From assembly GCA_964445715.1 (NCBI GenBank), contig CAYULJ010000005.1:1-26395 (forward strand): a DNA stretch of 26,395 nucleotides, given 5' to 3'. Positions 16,744 to 24,396 of the stretch are shown in pieces. Under the pieces are notes generated by a model, which did no database searches, was not told where the DNA came from, and saw nothing but the letters and a program-made list of their open reading frames with translations. A program made the translations under genes and the position numbers. This DNA comes from CAYPYS01 sp964445715. Lineage in GTDB: Bacteria > Omnitrophota > Gorgyraeia > Gorgyraeales > Gorgyraeaceae. The stretch's first letter is position 1. The number at the start of each line of letters is the position of its first letter.

Positions 16744-17106
16744 ATGAGAGAATTATTGTTCAAAAACTTGACCTCGCAGGACAAAAAGAGAAAAGACCTC
16801 TATATAAAGGAAGAGTTTGAAAGAGACGGCGTGAGGACAATCACGAAGAGGCACTCCTTGTATATAATAAAAGGCCGTTGCAGGTTCAGTGACTCGAATG
16901 AGGTGTTGAAATTTCAAAACTCTGCCTCTGCAAAGCGCAAAAATCGTCACATTTTCATCTATAAGATGAGAGATACAAAAGAGAAAAAAGACACCTTTGT
17001 ATGCGATGTAGTTGGCAATGTCTACGCAGTGATGAAAAAAGAGTTGTATTCGATAGCATTTAAGCATTCCTTTGAGATCGATTTTTTAAAGGCAACAAAC
17101 AAATGA
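16744..17106 (+). CDS. Hypothetical basic protein, 120 residues
   Basis: I do not recognise this gene. It encodes a small lysine- and arginine-rich protein (for example KKRKDLYIKEEFERDG and SAKRKNRHIF) with no signal peptide, no membrane segment and only two separated cysteines. The alternating hydrophobic stretches HSLYIIKGRCRF, HIFIYKM and DTFVCDVVGNVYAVM suggest a mostly beta cytoplasmic domain. It is supported as a real gene by a near-consensus promoter upstream, a GAGG site about 8 nt before the ATG, codon use like its neighbours, and a hairpin-plus-U terminator 48 nt downstream. It appears to be a monocistronic unit between lspA and gpsA. Confidence 0.75.
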   Translation: MRELLFKNLTSQDKKRKDLYIKEEFERDGVRTITKRHSLYIIKGRCRFSDSNEVLKFQNSASAKRKNRHIFIYKMRDTKEKKDTFVCDVVGNVYAVMKKELYSIAFKHSFEIDFLKATNK

Positions 17107-17153
17107 AAGGGGTGATCCTATAGGTTAAAGCCACAAGTTTCCTCCTTGGTAAA

Positions 17154-17199
17154 CCCCGCGCAGACTGATGGAAGCCCCACCAGCCAGTGCGGGGTTTTT
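17154..17199 (+). terminator. Intrinsic terminator after the 120-residue gene
   Basis: CCCCGCGC (17154-17161) pairs with GTGCGGGG (17187-17194) with one G-U pair and is followed by five T. The 25-nt apical part can form an inner stem, CTGATGG with CCACCAG. A small hairpin (GTTTCC with GGTAAAC, bulged) precedes it, so the transcript 3' end is highly structured. Confidence 0.8.
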
Positions 17200-17205
17200 A
17201 TACAT

Positions 17206-17228
17206 TAGTGGCCAGACAATGGCCGCTA
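17206..17228. other. 9-bp hairpin in the 16744 gene-gpsA intergenic region
   Basis: TAGTGGCCA pairs with TGGCCGCTA (one G-U pair) around a GACAA loop. It follows the terminator and is not followed by a T run. Function is unknown. Confidence 0.6.
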
Positions 17229-17236
17229 AGTATTCC

Positions 17237-17276
17237 GCCCAAGGAAGTCAGAGTTTTAGCTTGGGGTTCCTTGGGC
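17237..17276. other. 10-bp inverted repeat in the 16744 gene-gpsA intergenic region
   Basis: GCCCAAGGAA (17237-17246) and its exact reverse complement (17267-17276) enclose a 20-nt loop. With the hairpins at 17154 and 17206 it makes about 120 nt of consecutive stem-loops, which might be a small RNA; no known family was recognised. Confidence 0.6.
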
Positions 17277-17285
17277 TACATTTTC

Positions 17286-17326
17286 CTTAAGTTTGCACTT
17301 TAACATTGTTGAAGTGCAAACTTAAG
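17286..17326. repeat. 41-nt CTTAAG palindrome, copy 4 (upstream of gpsA)
   Basis: This copy has the ATT loop, so it is in the opposite orientation to copies 1-3. Arm position 10 is G instead of A and its partner at position 32 is C instead of T, so the pair is preserved. One A-to-G change at position 26 leaves a G-U pair. It does not overlap a gene; the gpsA promoter starts 28 nt downstream. Confidence 0.93.
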
Positions 17327-17353
17327 GCGTTAATGTTGTGAGGGCGTAATATA

Positions 17354-17382
17354 TTGACTACCCAATATCTGTATGATAGAAT
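17354..17382 (+). promoter_or_regulatory. Sigma-70-type promoter for gpsA
   Basis: TTGACT (17354-17359), a 17-nt spacer and TAGAAT (17377-17382) lie just upstream of gpsA. The start would be near 17389, leaving a very short leader that contains the GGAGG ribosome-binding site at 17393-17397. Confidence 0.8.
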
Positions 17383-17403
17383 TTATCATCACGGAGGCGT
17401 ATA

Positions 17404-18393
17404 TTGAAGATAACTATACTCGGAGATGGTGGTTGGGGCACAGCGCTTTCTATCTTGTTGAAGAGCAAGGGGTTCGATGTCTCTGTATGGAGCGCATTTA
17501 AAGATAATATAAATGCGATAACTCAAGACAGAGAGAATAAGAAGTTTTTGCCTGGCATTGAGATTCCAAAGGGCATTCAGTTTACAAATGATGCATACAA
17601 GGCATGCGAAGACGCGAATTTGATAGTCCTGGCTATACCGTCGCGTTTCTTGAGAGACGTCTTGATAAAAAATAGAGAGGTCTTGAGGGATTCCAAGGCT
17701 ATTTTTGTCAGTGTTACCAAAGGCCTGGAGCAGAGGACGCTCAAGAGAATGAGTGAAGTGGTTTTTGAGATTTTAGGAAACGTGGACCTCGCTGTTTTGT
17801 CTGGCCCAAGCATAGCGCCTGAGGTGGCAAGAGGTGTGCCCACGGCTGTAGTTGTGGCATCGGAAGACGAGGCATTGGCCTGTAAGGCGAGAGATATTTT
17901 TAGGGCAGAACGGTTCAGGGTCTATACCAATAAAGATGTAAAAGGCGTTGAGCTCGGTGGTTCTCTCAAGAATATTATAGCGATTGCAGCCGGGATTTCA
18001 GATGGACTGGGATTTGGTGCCAACACAAAGTCAGCTATTCTTACAAGAGGCCTATTAGAGATGACAAGAGTAGGCGTGGCGATTGGCGCTTCGCAAGAGA
18101 CATTCAAGGGCTTGAGCGGCCTGGGAGATCTGATCACGACTTGCGTAAGTCATGAAGGAAGGAATCGAGGTTTCGGTGAAAGGATCGGAAAGGGCGAGAA
18201 ACCAGAAGATATCCTTAAGAAGAGCGTAATGGAAATAGAAGGGGCGTGGACATCTAAGGCAGCGCTTGAGCTTGGCAAGAAACAGAAGCTCGATTTGCCC
18301 ATCACTCGCGAAGTGTACTCAGTGTTATTTGAAAAGAAGCCGCCGCTATTAGCAGTAAACGAACTTATGATGCGAGAGCCAAAGTCCGAATAA
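17404..18393 (+). CDS. gpsA: Glycerol-3-phosphate dehydrogenase [NAD(P)+] GpsA
   Basis: GpsA reduces dihydroxyacetone phosphate to sn-glycerol-3-phosphate, the backbone for phospholipids. The N-terminal Rossmann motif GDGGWGTAL is at 7-15. SGPSIAPEVARG is present, the catalytic Lys189 lies in GGSLKNIIAIAAG, and GLSGLGDLITTC marks the C-terminal domain. Length is 329 residues, typical. The start is TTG, chosen because GGAGG sits 6 nt upstream and the Rossmann strand begins directly after it. It has its own promoter and converges with the - strand sulfatase-like gene, 24 nt from its end. Confidence 0.96.
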   Translation: MKITILGDGGWGTALSILLKSKGFDVSVWSAFKDNINAITQDRENKKFLPGIEIPKGIQFTNDAYKACEDANLIVLAIPSRFLRDVLIKNREVLRDSKAIFVSVTKGLEQRTLKRMSEVVFEILGNVDLAVLSGPSIAPEVARGVPTAVVVASEDEALACKARDIFRAERFRVYTNKDVKGVELGGSLKNIIAIAAGISDGLGFGANTKSAILTRGLLEMTRVGVAIGASQETFKGLSGLGDLITTCVSHEGRNRGFGERIGKGEKPEDILKKSVMEIEGAWTSKAALELGKKQKLDLPITREVYSVLFEKKPPLLAVNELMMREPKSE

Positions 18394-18417
18394 GCATGTA
18401 TTATTTTTTTACCAATT

Positions 18418-19921
18418 TTACTGAGCGTATCCCAATGACCGGAGGGCATCGTGTAACTCTTTGTCATGCTCAGTCTGATGCTTAAAGGCACTTTCGCTTG
18501 AATCGGAATGGTAAGTTTGATTATAAGCGTCCAACGCCTCAAGTAACTCGTGCTTCAAATCAGCATAGCGTACATCATCAATAAGATTATTTTGCTCGTC
18601 AGGATCTACGGCCAAGTCAAATAACTCATGCTTGCCATCACTGCCCCATATGATTTTCTTACCGTTTTTCATAACTGATTTAATCCGTCTTTTAAACTTT
18701 GCGAGCTCGGGATGATCTCGTTCATCTTCTGGAATGGAGCCGATAGCCTGTTTTGGGTAATAATATTCACAAAAAACTGCTCGTTCGGGGTCAGGGTGTT
18801 TTTCTAAAAGGCTTACCCCCTGTGAAGGATAAGCCTCGGCATCAATGTTGAGTATTTCAAGGACTGTTGGGAAAATGTCGGTTAATTGAACAATACGATA
18901 ATCTTTCGAAGAAGGTTGAAACAATAGAGGATAATGAACAATAAGGGGAATCTGCACAAGTGTTTCGTAGAGAGAAAAAACATGATCCATCATATTATGA
19001 TCACCAATGTTCTCTCCGTGATCGGAAGCGACAATGAAGAGCGTATTATTCCAAATATTAAGGCTTTTTAAATCGTTACTAATTTTTTGAATCAAGTAAT
19101 CAACATATAGTATTTCTGCGTCATATAACTCCGTTAAATGCTCAATCTCATCATTGCTAAAACGTTTTTTTTCCAAAAAATATGCTGTCCATTCATTACT
19201 TTCGCATGTAAGCTCCCGATTGGTTACGAACGTGTCGCTAAACTCCTTCGATGAATTATAAGGACTATGGCCCCCTATAAAATTAATAAATATATAGAAT
19301 GGTTTTTCTGTATCCCTCGATCGCAAAATATTCTTAAAATATGTGTATGCAGTATTTCCAAATAATTTATTAGTCCACCNNNNNNNNNNACCACGTACAC
19401 AAATCAAATAGATTGTTGGGTCTTCGCCATGTTTCATAATATTCCAGAAAACCTTGATCGTAGTTGTTATTGATAGAAACGATTGGATTTTCGCTTATGC
19501 CGTAGGTTTGGTATCCATGTTCCGAAAGAACCTCGGCTAAGGTGACCTGTTGCTCATTCATTGACCAGTTCTCCTGTGTAGTCTTGTGGGCTATCGGGAA
19601 TAAACCTGTAAAAAGTGAGGCATGGGAAGAGGCGGTCCACCCGCTTGTTGAATAAGCATTATAATATACCCTTGAACTCTTCGTTAATTTATTTAAATAA
19701 GGTGAGGTATTTTTTTTGTACCCATAACAAGAAAGGTGATCGCGGCACACGGTATCCATTACAATTATTATCACGTTTGGTAACGTTGGTTTCGCCATAG
19801 GTTGTGTCTGCTTATGTGTATACAGAATAATGATAATTGCTATAGTCAGACCGACTACCAGGAAGGTGATAACGATATTTTTTCTCGCAGATAATTTCAT
19901 CATCGCGTCTTCTCTTATCAA
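18418..19921 (-). CDS. Sulfatase-fold (alkaline phosphatase superfamily) membrane-anchored enzyme, split by an assembly gap
   Basis: The gene reads right to left in two pieces, 19921-19390 (N-terminal part) and 19379-18418 (C-terminal part). They fall in different frames only because the intervening N run has arbitrary length. An N-terminal membrane anchor (about residues 15-34) is followed by VIIIVMDTVCRDHLSCYGY with the metal-ligand Asp56. In the second piece, SDHGENIGDH and a downstream DHVFSLYET stretch give further metal ligands. At the nucleophile site the usual Cys/Ser-x-Pro-x-Arg before ASLFTG is TASSH, giving Thr96, so formylglycine sulfatase activity is doubtful. A phospho- or sulfo-group transferase or hydrolase acting outside the membrane is possible. 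The TTG at 19921 lacks good spacing; ATG at 19903 or 19900 after GAGAAG may be the true start. Base composition is AT-rich. Confidence 0.85.
19380..19389. other. Assembly gap (10 N)
   Basis: Ten undefined bases interrupt the sulfatase-like gene. The length is nominal and the apparent frameshift across it is not evidence of a pseudogene. Confidence 0.97.
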
Positions 19922-19944
19922 TTTTTTATTCTTTTTGCTCCTTT

Positions 19945-19973
19945 ATTATCAGCTATGCTATTTAAAAAATCAA
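19945..19973 (-). promoter_or_regulatory. Possible promoter for the sulfatase-like gene
   Basis: Read on the - strand, TTGATT (19973-19968), a 17-nt spacer and GATAAT (19950-19945) precede the gene. In such AT-rich sequence a chance match is possible. Confidence 0.4.
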
Positions 19974-20049
19974 TATAATCTTTTCTTTGTTTTTATCACC
20001 CAGGAGTAGTATCATATCCTTATAAGCCACAGGCGTCTCTAATTTGACT

Positions 20050-21510
20050 ATGTTACAAAAAAATCCTATTTTTTTAACGCGTATAGTTTTTTTAGTGATT
20101 AGCATAGCTATGCTTTTGGCTATGTTTTTGATAAATCCAGTAAGAAAGGGAGATGGCATCGAGTATTTTTTAATGACAGAGTCTCTATTTAATCATTTGT
20201 CACCTGATTTGCAACTCGAAGATATAGAGACATACAAACAACTAAAAATAAAATTCAATTTTGATGATCGAGCTAGAGACGACCGTTATTACAAAATGTA
20301 CACATTGGAGGGGCCATATTTTAAAGCCAAAGACAACAAGCGTTATTGCTATCATTTTTGGGCTTACCCTGCATTTAGTCTGCCTGTTAAATATATCCTT
20401 CATTTTTTTAATTTAAGTGAACTAAAGGCATTTCAAGTAACTAACGCAATGTTACTGATTCTCGCTCTTTTTAGTATAGTTTTTGTACTACCAGCATCTG
20501 AGCTACAAAAAATGTTTTTTATTTTTTTGATTGTATTTTGTCCAGCGTTTTGGTTTATCCGTTGGCCTCATCCAGAAATCTTTTCATATTCTTTTGTAAT
20601 AATATCTTTAGTGTATATGAGTAAGAAAAAATGGCCTATTTCAATTATATGTGCTGCGCTTGCATCAACTCAAAATCAACCCCTTGTTTTTTTAGTTGCT
20701 CTGCTTTGGACCAAAGGGATGGTGGATTCAAAGAAGAAATGGAAAGATTTTTTTATTTTGTCACTTTCAGCTATCCCTGCTTTTTTGCCTAATATTTTTT
20801 ACTTTATTAAATTTGATACACTTAGTTTATTATCTAAAACGGCAACTAGTTTGAATAATGTATCGTTCTTTAAAGTTTGGGAGATGTTTTTTGATTTTAA
20901 TATTGGAATGCTGCCTTATATTCCAGTGACTCTTTTGATTTTTTTGGGAGTTGTATTGCGAGACGGTCTTTTAAGAAGAAGAATGTTGTTAAGCGTGCAA
21001 TTATTTTTATTGATGATAATAATGATGCTTTTCTGTGCTCTGACGATTAATTGGAACTCTGGAACATCTGGTCCAGCTAGATATGTTATTTGGATGCTAC
21101 CATTAGTATTCTATGGTGTAGTATTGCAAGATAATTCGAGAATTACGAAACAATTATATAGATTAGTTTTATGTATTGCAATAGTGGGTCAGGTTCTTAT
21201 AGTGTTTTACGGAGGAATTTTTATTTGTCGTATATTTTTTCTTGAACATAACATTTTGGCAGGATTTGTATTGAACAATTTCCCTGCATTATATAACCCA
21301 ACTAAAGAAATATTTATTGAGAGGACCTTAGGGCGCGAGGGCGTTTCCGATACCCCAGTGGTATATTATTATAATAATAAATGTAAAAAGGCATTAGTAA
21401 AACCGAAAGATAAAAGGCAGCTTGAGAGCTTATGTGGATATATCCCTAAATCGAGCAGAAGATTTTTTAACAATGAGAATAGTAAAGAAGATCGATATAT
21501 AAATTACTAA
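20050..21510 (+). CDS. Polytopic membrane protein, GT-C glycosyltransferase-like
   Basis: About 486 residues with roughly ten hydrophobic segments. The N-terminal helix is followed by a long extracytoplasmic-type loop (DGIEYFLMTESL through YCYHFWAYPAF), and late in the protein comes GPARYVIWMLPLVFYGVV, a pattern common in GT-C enzymes that use polyprenyl-phosphate sugars. No specific family signature could be confirmed, so this is a structural guess. The neighbouring UbiA-type gene, which would make a lipid-linked sugar donor, supports it. The ATG at 20050 is taken; a TTG two codons upstream is possible, and neither has a clear Shine-Dalgarno. Sampled GC is near 32%, lower than the housekeeping genes around it, suggesting acquisition from elsewhere. 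Confidence 0.7.
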   Translation: MLQKNPIFLTRIVFLVISIAMLLAMFLINPVRKGDGIEYFLMTESLFNHLSPDLQLEDIETYKQLKIKFNFDDRARDDRYYKMYTLEGPYFKAKDNKRYCYHFWAYPAFSLPVKYILHFFNLSELKAFQVTNAMLLILALFSIVFVLPASELQKMFFIFLIVFCPAFWFIRWPHPEIFSYSFVIISLVYMSKKKWPISIICAALASTQNQPLVFLVALLWTKGMVDSKKKWKDFFILSLSAIPAFLPNIFYFIKFDTLSLLSKTATSLNNVSFFKVWEMFFDFNIGMLPYIPVTLLIFLGVVLRDGLLRRRMLLSVQLFLLMIIMMLFCALTINWNSGTSGPARYVIWMLPLVFYGVVLQDNSRITKQLYRLVLCIAIVGQVLIVFYGGIFICRIFFLEHNILAGFVLNNFPALYNPTKEIFIERTLGREGVSDTPVVYYYNNKCKKALVKPKDKRQLESLCGYIPKSSRRFFNNENSKEDRYINY

Positions 21511-21550
21511 TTTCGCTTTGATTCTATAGATAAATTTAAAGAGGAAATCA

Positions 21551-22411
21551 ATGAAGCATTTATTTCTGGCTTTACGACCACATCAATGGCTGAAGAATTT
21601 GCTCATCTTATTACCATTAGTTTTTGGTCAACAGTTATTAAACCTTTCCGCATTTTTAAAAACGGTTTCTATATTCTTTATATTTTGTTTGGTTTCTAGT
21701 GCGGTATATTTGATTAACGATATAATAGATTTAGAAAGTGACAAAAAACACCTTACTAAGAAAAAAAGACCCCTCGCCTCTGGAAAGATTACTGTTTTTC
21801 AAGCTAAAACTACAGCATTTATATTAGGTATCGTTGGTATGGTGCTCTCATTTATCTTAGACATGCATGCTGGTTGGGTCATCATAGTCTATATAGCATT
21901 GAATTATACATATATGAAGACTCTAAAAAAAGCTATTATAATAGATGTATTTTGTATAGGGGCATTTTTCTATTTGCGTATTTTAGCTGGTGCAATAACA
22001 AGCAATGTAGTGCTTTCAAATTGGATTATTATGTGTACAGTCTTACTGGCATTATTCTTAGCATTTAATAAAAGACGATATGATTTAGAGGTTTCTAAGG
22101 ATTCACGTACAGTTTTTTCAAAATATAGCATATCTTTTATTGACCGTATGATTTCTGTAATATCCGCTTCAATAGTAATCGTTTATACCCTTTATGTTAT
22201 GGATGCAAGTACTATAGAGCGTTTTGGAACAAACCATTTAATTTACACAGTTCCTTTTGTATATTATGGTGTTTTTCGTTATTTATATTTAATAGATACA
22301 AAATCGCTTGACGGAGATCCAGCGCGCATTCTAATCAGTGATTATAAAATACAGATAAATTTAGCATTGTGGCTCATTGTAAGCATTGCTGTAATTTATT
22401 TTAAAGTGTAA
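21551..22411 (+). CDS. UbiA-family prenyltransferase, decaprenyl-phosphate phosphoribosyltransferase-like
   Basis: Members of this UbiA subgroup move a phosphoribosyl (or similar) group onto polyprenyl phosphate at the membrane, the first step to lipid-linked arabinofuranose in mycobacteria. The opening LRPHQWLKNLLILLPLVFG closely follows that subgroup. The first Asp motif is NDIIDLESD at 56-64, followed by KKRPLASGKI. The second conserved loop is weaker. About eight membrane segments are seen in 286 residues. An AAAGAGGA site precedes the ATG. It lies 40 nt after the GT-C-like gene, so the pair probably forms a short operon making and using a lipid-linked sugar. AT-rich like its neighbour. 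Confidence 0.82.
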   Translation: MKHLFLALRPHQWLKNLLILLPLVFGQQLLNLSAFLKTVSIFFIFCLVSSAVYLINDIIDLESDKKHLTKKKRPLASGKITVFQAKTTAFILGIVGMVLSFILDMHAGWVIIVYIALNYTYMKTLKKAIIIDVFCIGAFFYLRILAGAITSNVVLSNWIIMCTVLLALFLAFNKRRYDLEVSKDSRTVFSKYSISFIDRMISVISASIVIVYTLYVMDASTIERFGTNHLIYTVPFVYYGVFRYLYLIDTKSLDGDPARILISDYKIQINLALWLIVSIAVIYFKV

Positions 22412-22440
22412 TGGACAGCCTTGAAGAAATCAGGTATACT
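22412..22440 (+). promoter_or_regulatory. Promoter upstream of tRNA-Pro
   Basis: TGGACA (22412-22417), a 17-nt spacer and TATACT (22435-22440) begin directly after the preceding stop codon. The start near 22447 would give an 80-nt 5' leader before the tRNA. Confidence 0.65.
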
Positions 22441-22527
22441 TAGCTTTAGGTTTCATCATTTGCATCATAGAAACAAGAAAAAGTTGATATTTTACAACTT
22501 CTTGAAAACATAGCAGTTACATAGGGG

Positions 22528-22605
22528 CGGGGCGTGGCCCAGTTTGGCTAGGGCACCTGAATGGGGTTCAGGGGGTCGCTGGTTCGAGTCCAGTCGCCCC
22601 GACCA
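22528..22605 (+). tRNA. tRNA-Pro (anticodon GGG)
   Basis: The acceptor stem CGGGGCG pairs exactly with CGCCCCG, followed by discriminator A and an encoded CCA. The D arm is GCCC/GGGC, the anticodon stem CCTGA/TCAGG and the 7-base loop ATGGGGT, giving GGG at 22563-22565. The T arm is GCTGG/CCAGT around TTCGAGT. The C1-G72 pair and CGGGGCG start are typical of bacterial tRNA-Pro. It marks the right border of the AT-rich block, but no duplicated tRNA end or integrase was seen. Confidence 0.96.
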
Positions 22606-22612
22606 CTTTTAT

Positions 22613-22641
22613 TTGAATCTGCATGCGCTATCTGCTAGAAT
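22613..22641 (+). promoter_or_regulatory. Promoter for the PilZ-hom-thrC operon
   Basis: TTGAAT (22613-22618), a 17-nt spacer and TAGAAT (22636-22641) lie between the tRNA and the PilZ gene. The start near 22648 leaves about 15 nt that include a GAGGT ribosome-binding site. Confidence 0.75.
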
Positions 22642-22662
22642 TGTTTCAAAGAGGTAAGTGTT

Positions 22663-23076
22663 ATGCCGGATAAAAATAAGGATAAACCGAAAGGGACAAG
22701 ACCGCCCAGGATTATATTGGAAAGAAGGCGATACGTAAGGATCAATGCAAGTTTTGTGCTTTCTTACATTGATGTTACCCCTGAGCTGTCAAAAAATGAC
22801 ATTACTCAGACTAGAAATATAAGTCTTGGCGGAATATTGATTACTACGGACAAACAGATCGCAGTCGGGACAGTTTTAAAATTAAAACTTAAGATCCCTG
22901 CCGCGCCTACTGATGTTGAGGTCAAGGTCGAGGTCGTAGATAGCAAGGAAAAAGTGAAAGATCTCCTGTATGAGACAAGAGGGCGTTTCTTGGCTTTAAA
23001 AGACGAGGATAAAAATTATATCGATAAGGTCGTAGAGATCTATTCAAGGCCTAAAAAGAGGCCTCAAAAAAGGTGA
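22663..23076 (+). CDS. PilZ-domain protein (c-di-GMP receptor candidate)
   Basis: A 137-residue cytoplasmic protein that is essentially one PilZ domain. The RRRYVR motif at 21-26 supplies the arginines that bind cyclic di-GMP, and RNISLGGI at about 51-58 is the second signature. Basic tails flank the domain at both ends, and there is no output domain, so it would act through a partner. A clear promoter and GAGGT site precede it. It ends 4 nt before hom, so it appears to be the first gene of a threonine-synthesis operon, an odd pairing. Confidence 0.88.
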   Translation: MPDKNKDKPKGTRPPRIILERRRYVRINASFVLSYIDVTPELSKNDITQTRNISLGGILITTDKQIAVGTVLKLKLKIPAAPTDVEVKVEVVDSKEKVKDLLYETRGRFLALKDEDKNYIDKVVEIYSRPKKRPQKR

Positions 23077-23080
23077 AGAT

Positions 23081-24391
23081 ATGATAAAGGCAAAGGTAAA
23101 AAACAAGATAAACATAGGCGTTATTGGTTTTGGCACCATAGGCTCTTCAGTGGTCAAGCTTTTATTAGAGCGTAATAAACTTTTCCGTGACAGGGCCGGC
23201 ATAGATCTAAACCTTATGTTGGTTTGCGACAAGGACCTTAGGTCAAAGAGGGGCGTAAGAATACCCAAGAGCATGCTTATCAGAGACGTCAATAAGGTTC
23301 TCCGCCACCCTGATATTGACGTGGTGGTAGAGTTGATAGGCGGCGTTCATCCTGCAAAAGAGATTGTCATGAAGGCGCTTGAGGCAGGCAAGCATGTTGT
23401 GACCGCGAATAAATTATTGCTGGCTTCTGAGGGTGAGGCTATATTCAAGAAAGCAAAGGAAGTGGATAGGGAGATCTTCTTTGAAGCGAGCGTTGCGGGA
23501 GGCGTTCCTATAATCAAGTCCATACGAGAAGGCCTTCTGGCCAATACTTTTTATACAGTCATGGGCATTTTAAATGGCACCTCAAATTATATTTTGTCTA
23601 AGATGTCAGAAGAAGGTGTAGATTTTAAGGTCGCCCTTAAAGAAGCGCAGTCAAAAGGATATGCTGAGCGAAATCCATCGCTTGATATAAGCGGTATAGA
23701 TTCTGCCAATAAGCTTGCGATACTTTCACTTTTGGCATTTGGCAAAAAAGTCAGCATGAAGGATATCTACGTAGAGGGCATAGATCGGATTTCGCCTATC
23801 GACATCCAGTATGCTAGAGATTGGGGGTATTCGGTAAAGTTGCTCGCTATTGCAAAACGAGATAAAAATCAATTAGCGCTGCGGGTCCACCCTACCTTGT
23901 TGCCGTCGCAATATCTTTTGTCTTCTGTCTCAGGCGTGTATAATGCCATATTTATAGATGCAGGGCTGGTGGGAAAACAGATTTATTATGGCATGGGGGC
24001 AGGAAAACTTCCGACTGCCAGCGCTGTTTTAAGCGATATCATGGATATGGCTGCCGCGATTATCTATGGGAAAAAATCCAGCAGGCTTATAGCGCCAAAG
24101 AGAGCCAGCATAAGAAAGATCAAAAAAATGGATGATGTGATGACCAGGTACTACGTGCATTTTTCTGCCGTAGATGAGCCGGGTGTCTTGGCGAAGATCG
24201 CAGACCTTTTGGGAGAACACGATATTAGCATCTCGAGCGTTGTCCAGAAAGAAAGAAAAGAAGCGCATGTGGTTCCGATAGTAATGCTTACTCATGAGGC
24301 CAGGGAGAAAGATATGCAGATGGCGTTGAAGAAAATAAACAGGCTCGTTTCAATAAAAAGAAAGAGCGCGTTGATCAGATTGGAAGGTTAA
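23081..24391 (+). CDS. hom: Homoserine dehydrogenase with ACT domain
   Basis: This enzyme reduces aspartate semialdehyde to homoserine, the branch point to threonine and methionine. The Rossmann motif GFGTIG is at 16-21, followed by VTANKLLLA and the NGTSNYILSKM signature of the catalytic domain. A C-terminal ACT domain starting around residue 350 (VDEPGVLAKIADLLGEHDISISSV) indicates feedback control, usually by threonine. Length is 436 residues, the common monofunctional form. Spacing of 4 nt from the PilZ gene and 5 nt to thrC indicates cotranscription. Confidence 0.96.
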   Translation: MIKAKVKNKINIGVIGFGTIGSSVVKLLLERNKLFRDRAGIDLNLMLVCDKDLRSKRGVRIPKSMLIRDVNKVLRHPDIDVVVELIGGVHPAKEIVMKALEAGKHVVTANKLLLASEGEAIFKKAKEVDREIFFEASVAGGVPIIKSIREGLLANTFYTVMGILNGTSNYILSKMSEEGVDFKVALKEAQSKGYAERNPSLDISGIDSANKLAILSLLAFGKKVSMKDIYVEGIDRISPIDIQYARDWGYSVKLLAIAKRDKNQLALRVHPTLLPSQYLLSSVSGVYNAIFIDAGLVGKQIYYGMGAGKLPTASAVLSDIMDMAAAIIYGKKSSRLIAPKRASIRKIKKMDDVMTRYYVHFSAVDEPGVLAKIADLLGEHDISISSVVQKERKEAHVVPIVMLTHEAREKDMQMALKKINRLVSIKRKSALIRLEG

Positions 24392-24396
24392 AGACT

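Noticed and set aside
16753..17067. A 104-codon - strand frame opposite the 120-residue hypothetical gene
   Set aside because: The + strand frame has the promoter, ribosome-binding site and terminator; the - strand has none that I can see.
18418..19921. Sulfatase-like gene as a frameshifted pseudogene
   Set aside because: The frame change coincides exactly with ten N of nominal length, and both halves carry intact conserved motifs.
22528..22605. tRNA-Pro as attachment site of an integrative island
   Set aside because: The AT-rich block is on the 5' side of the tRNA. I found no duplicate of the tRNA 3' end near 18400 and no integrase gene.
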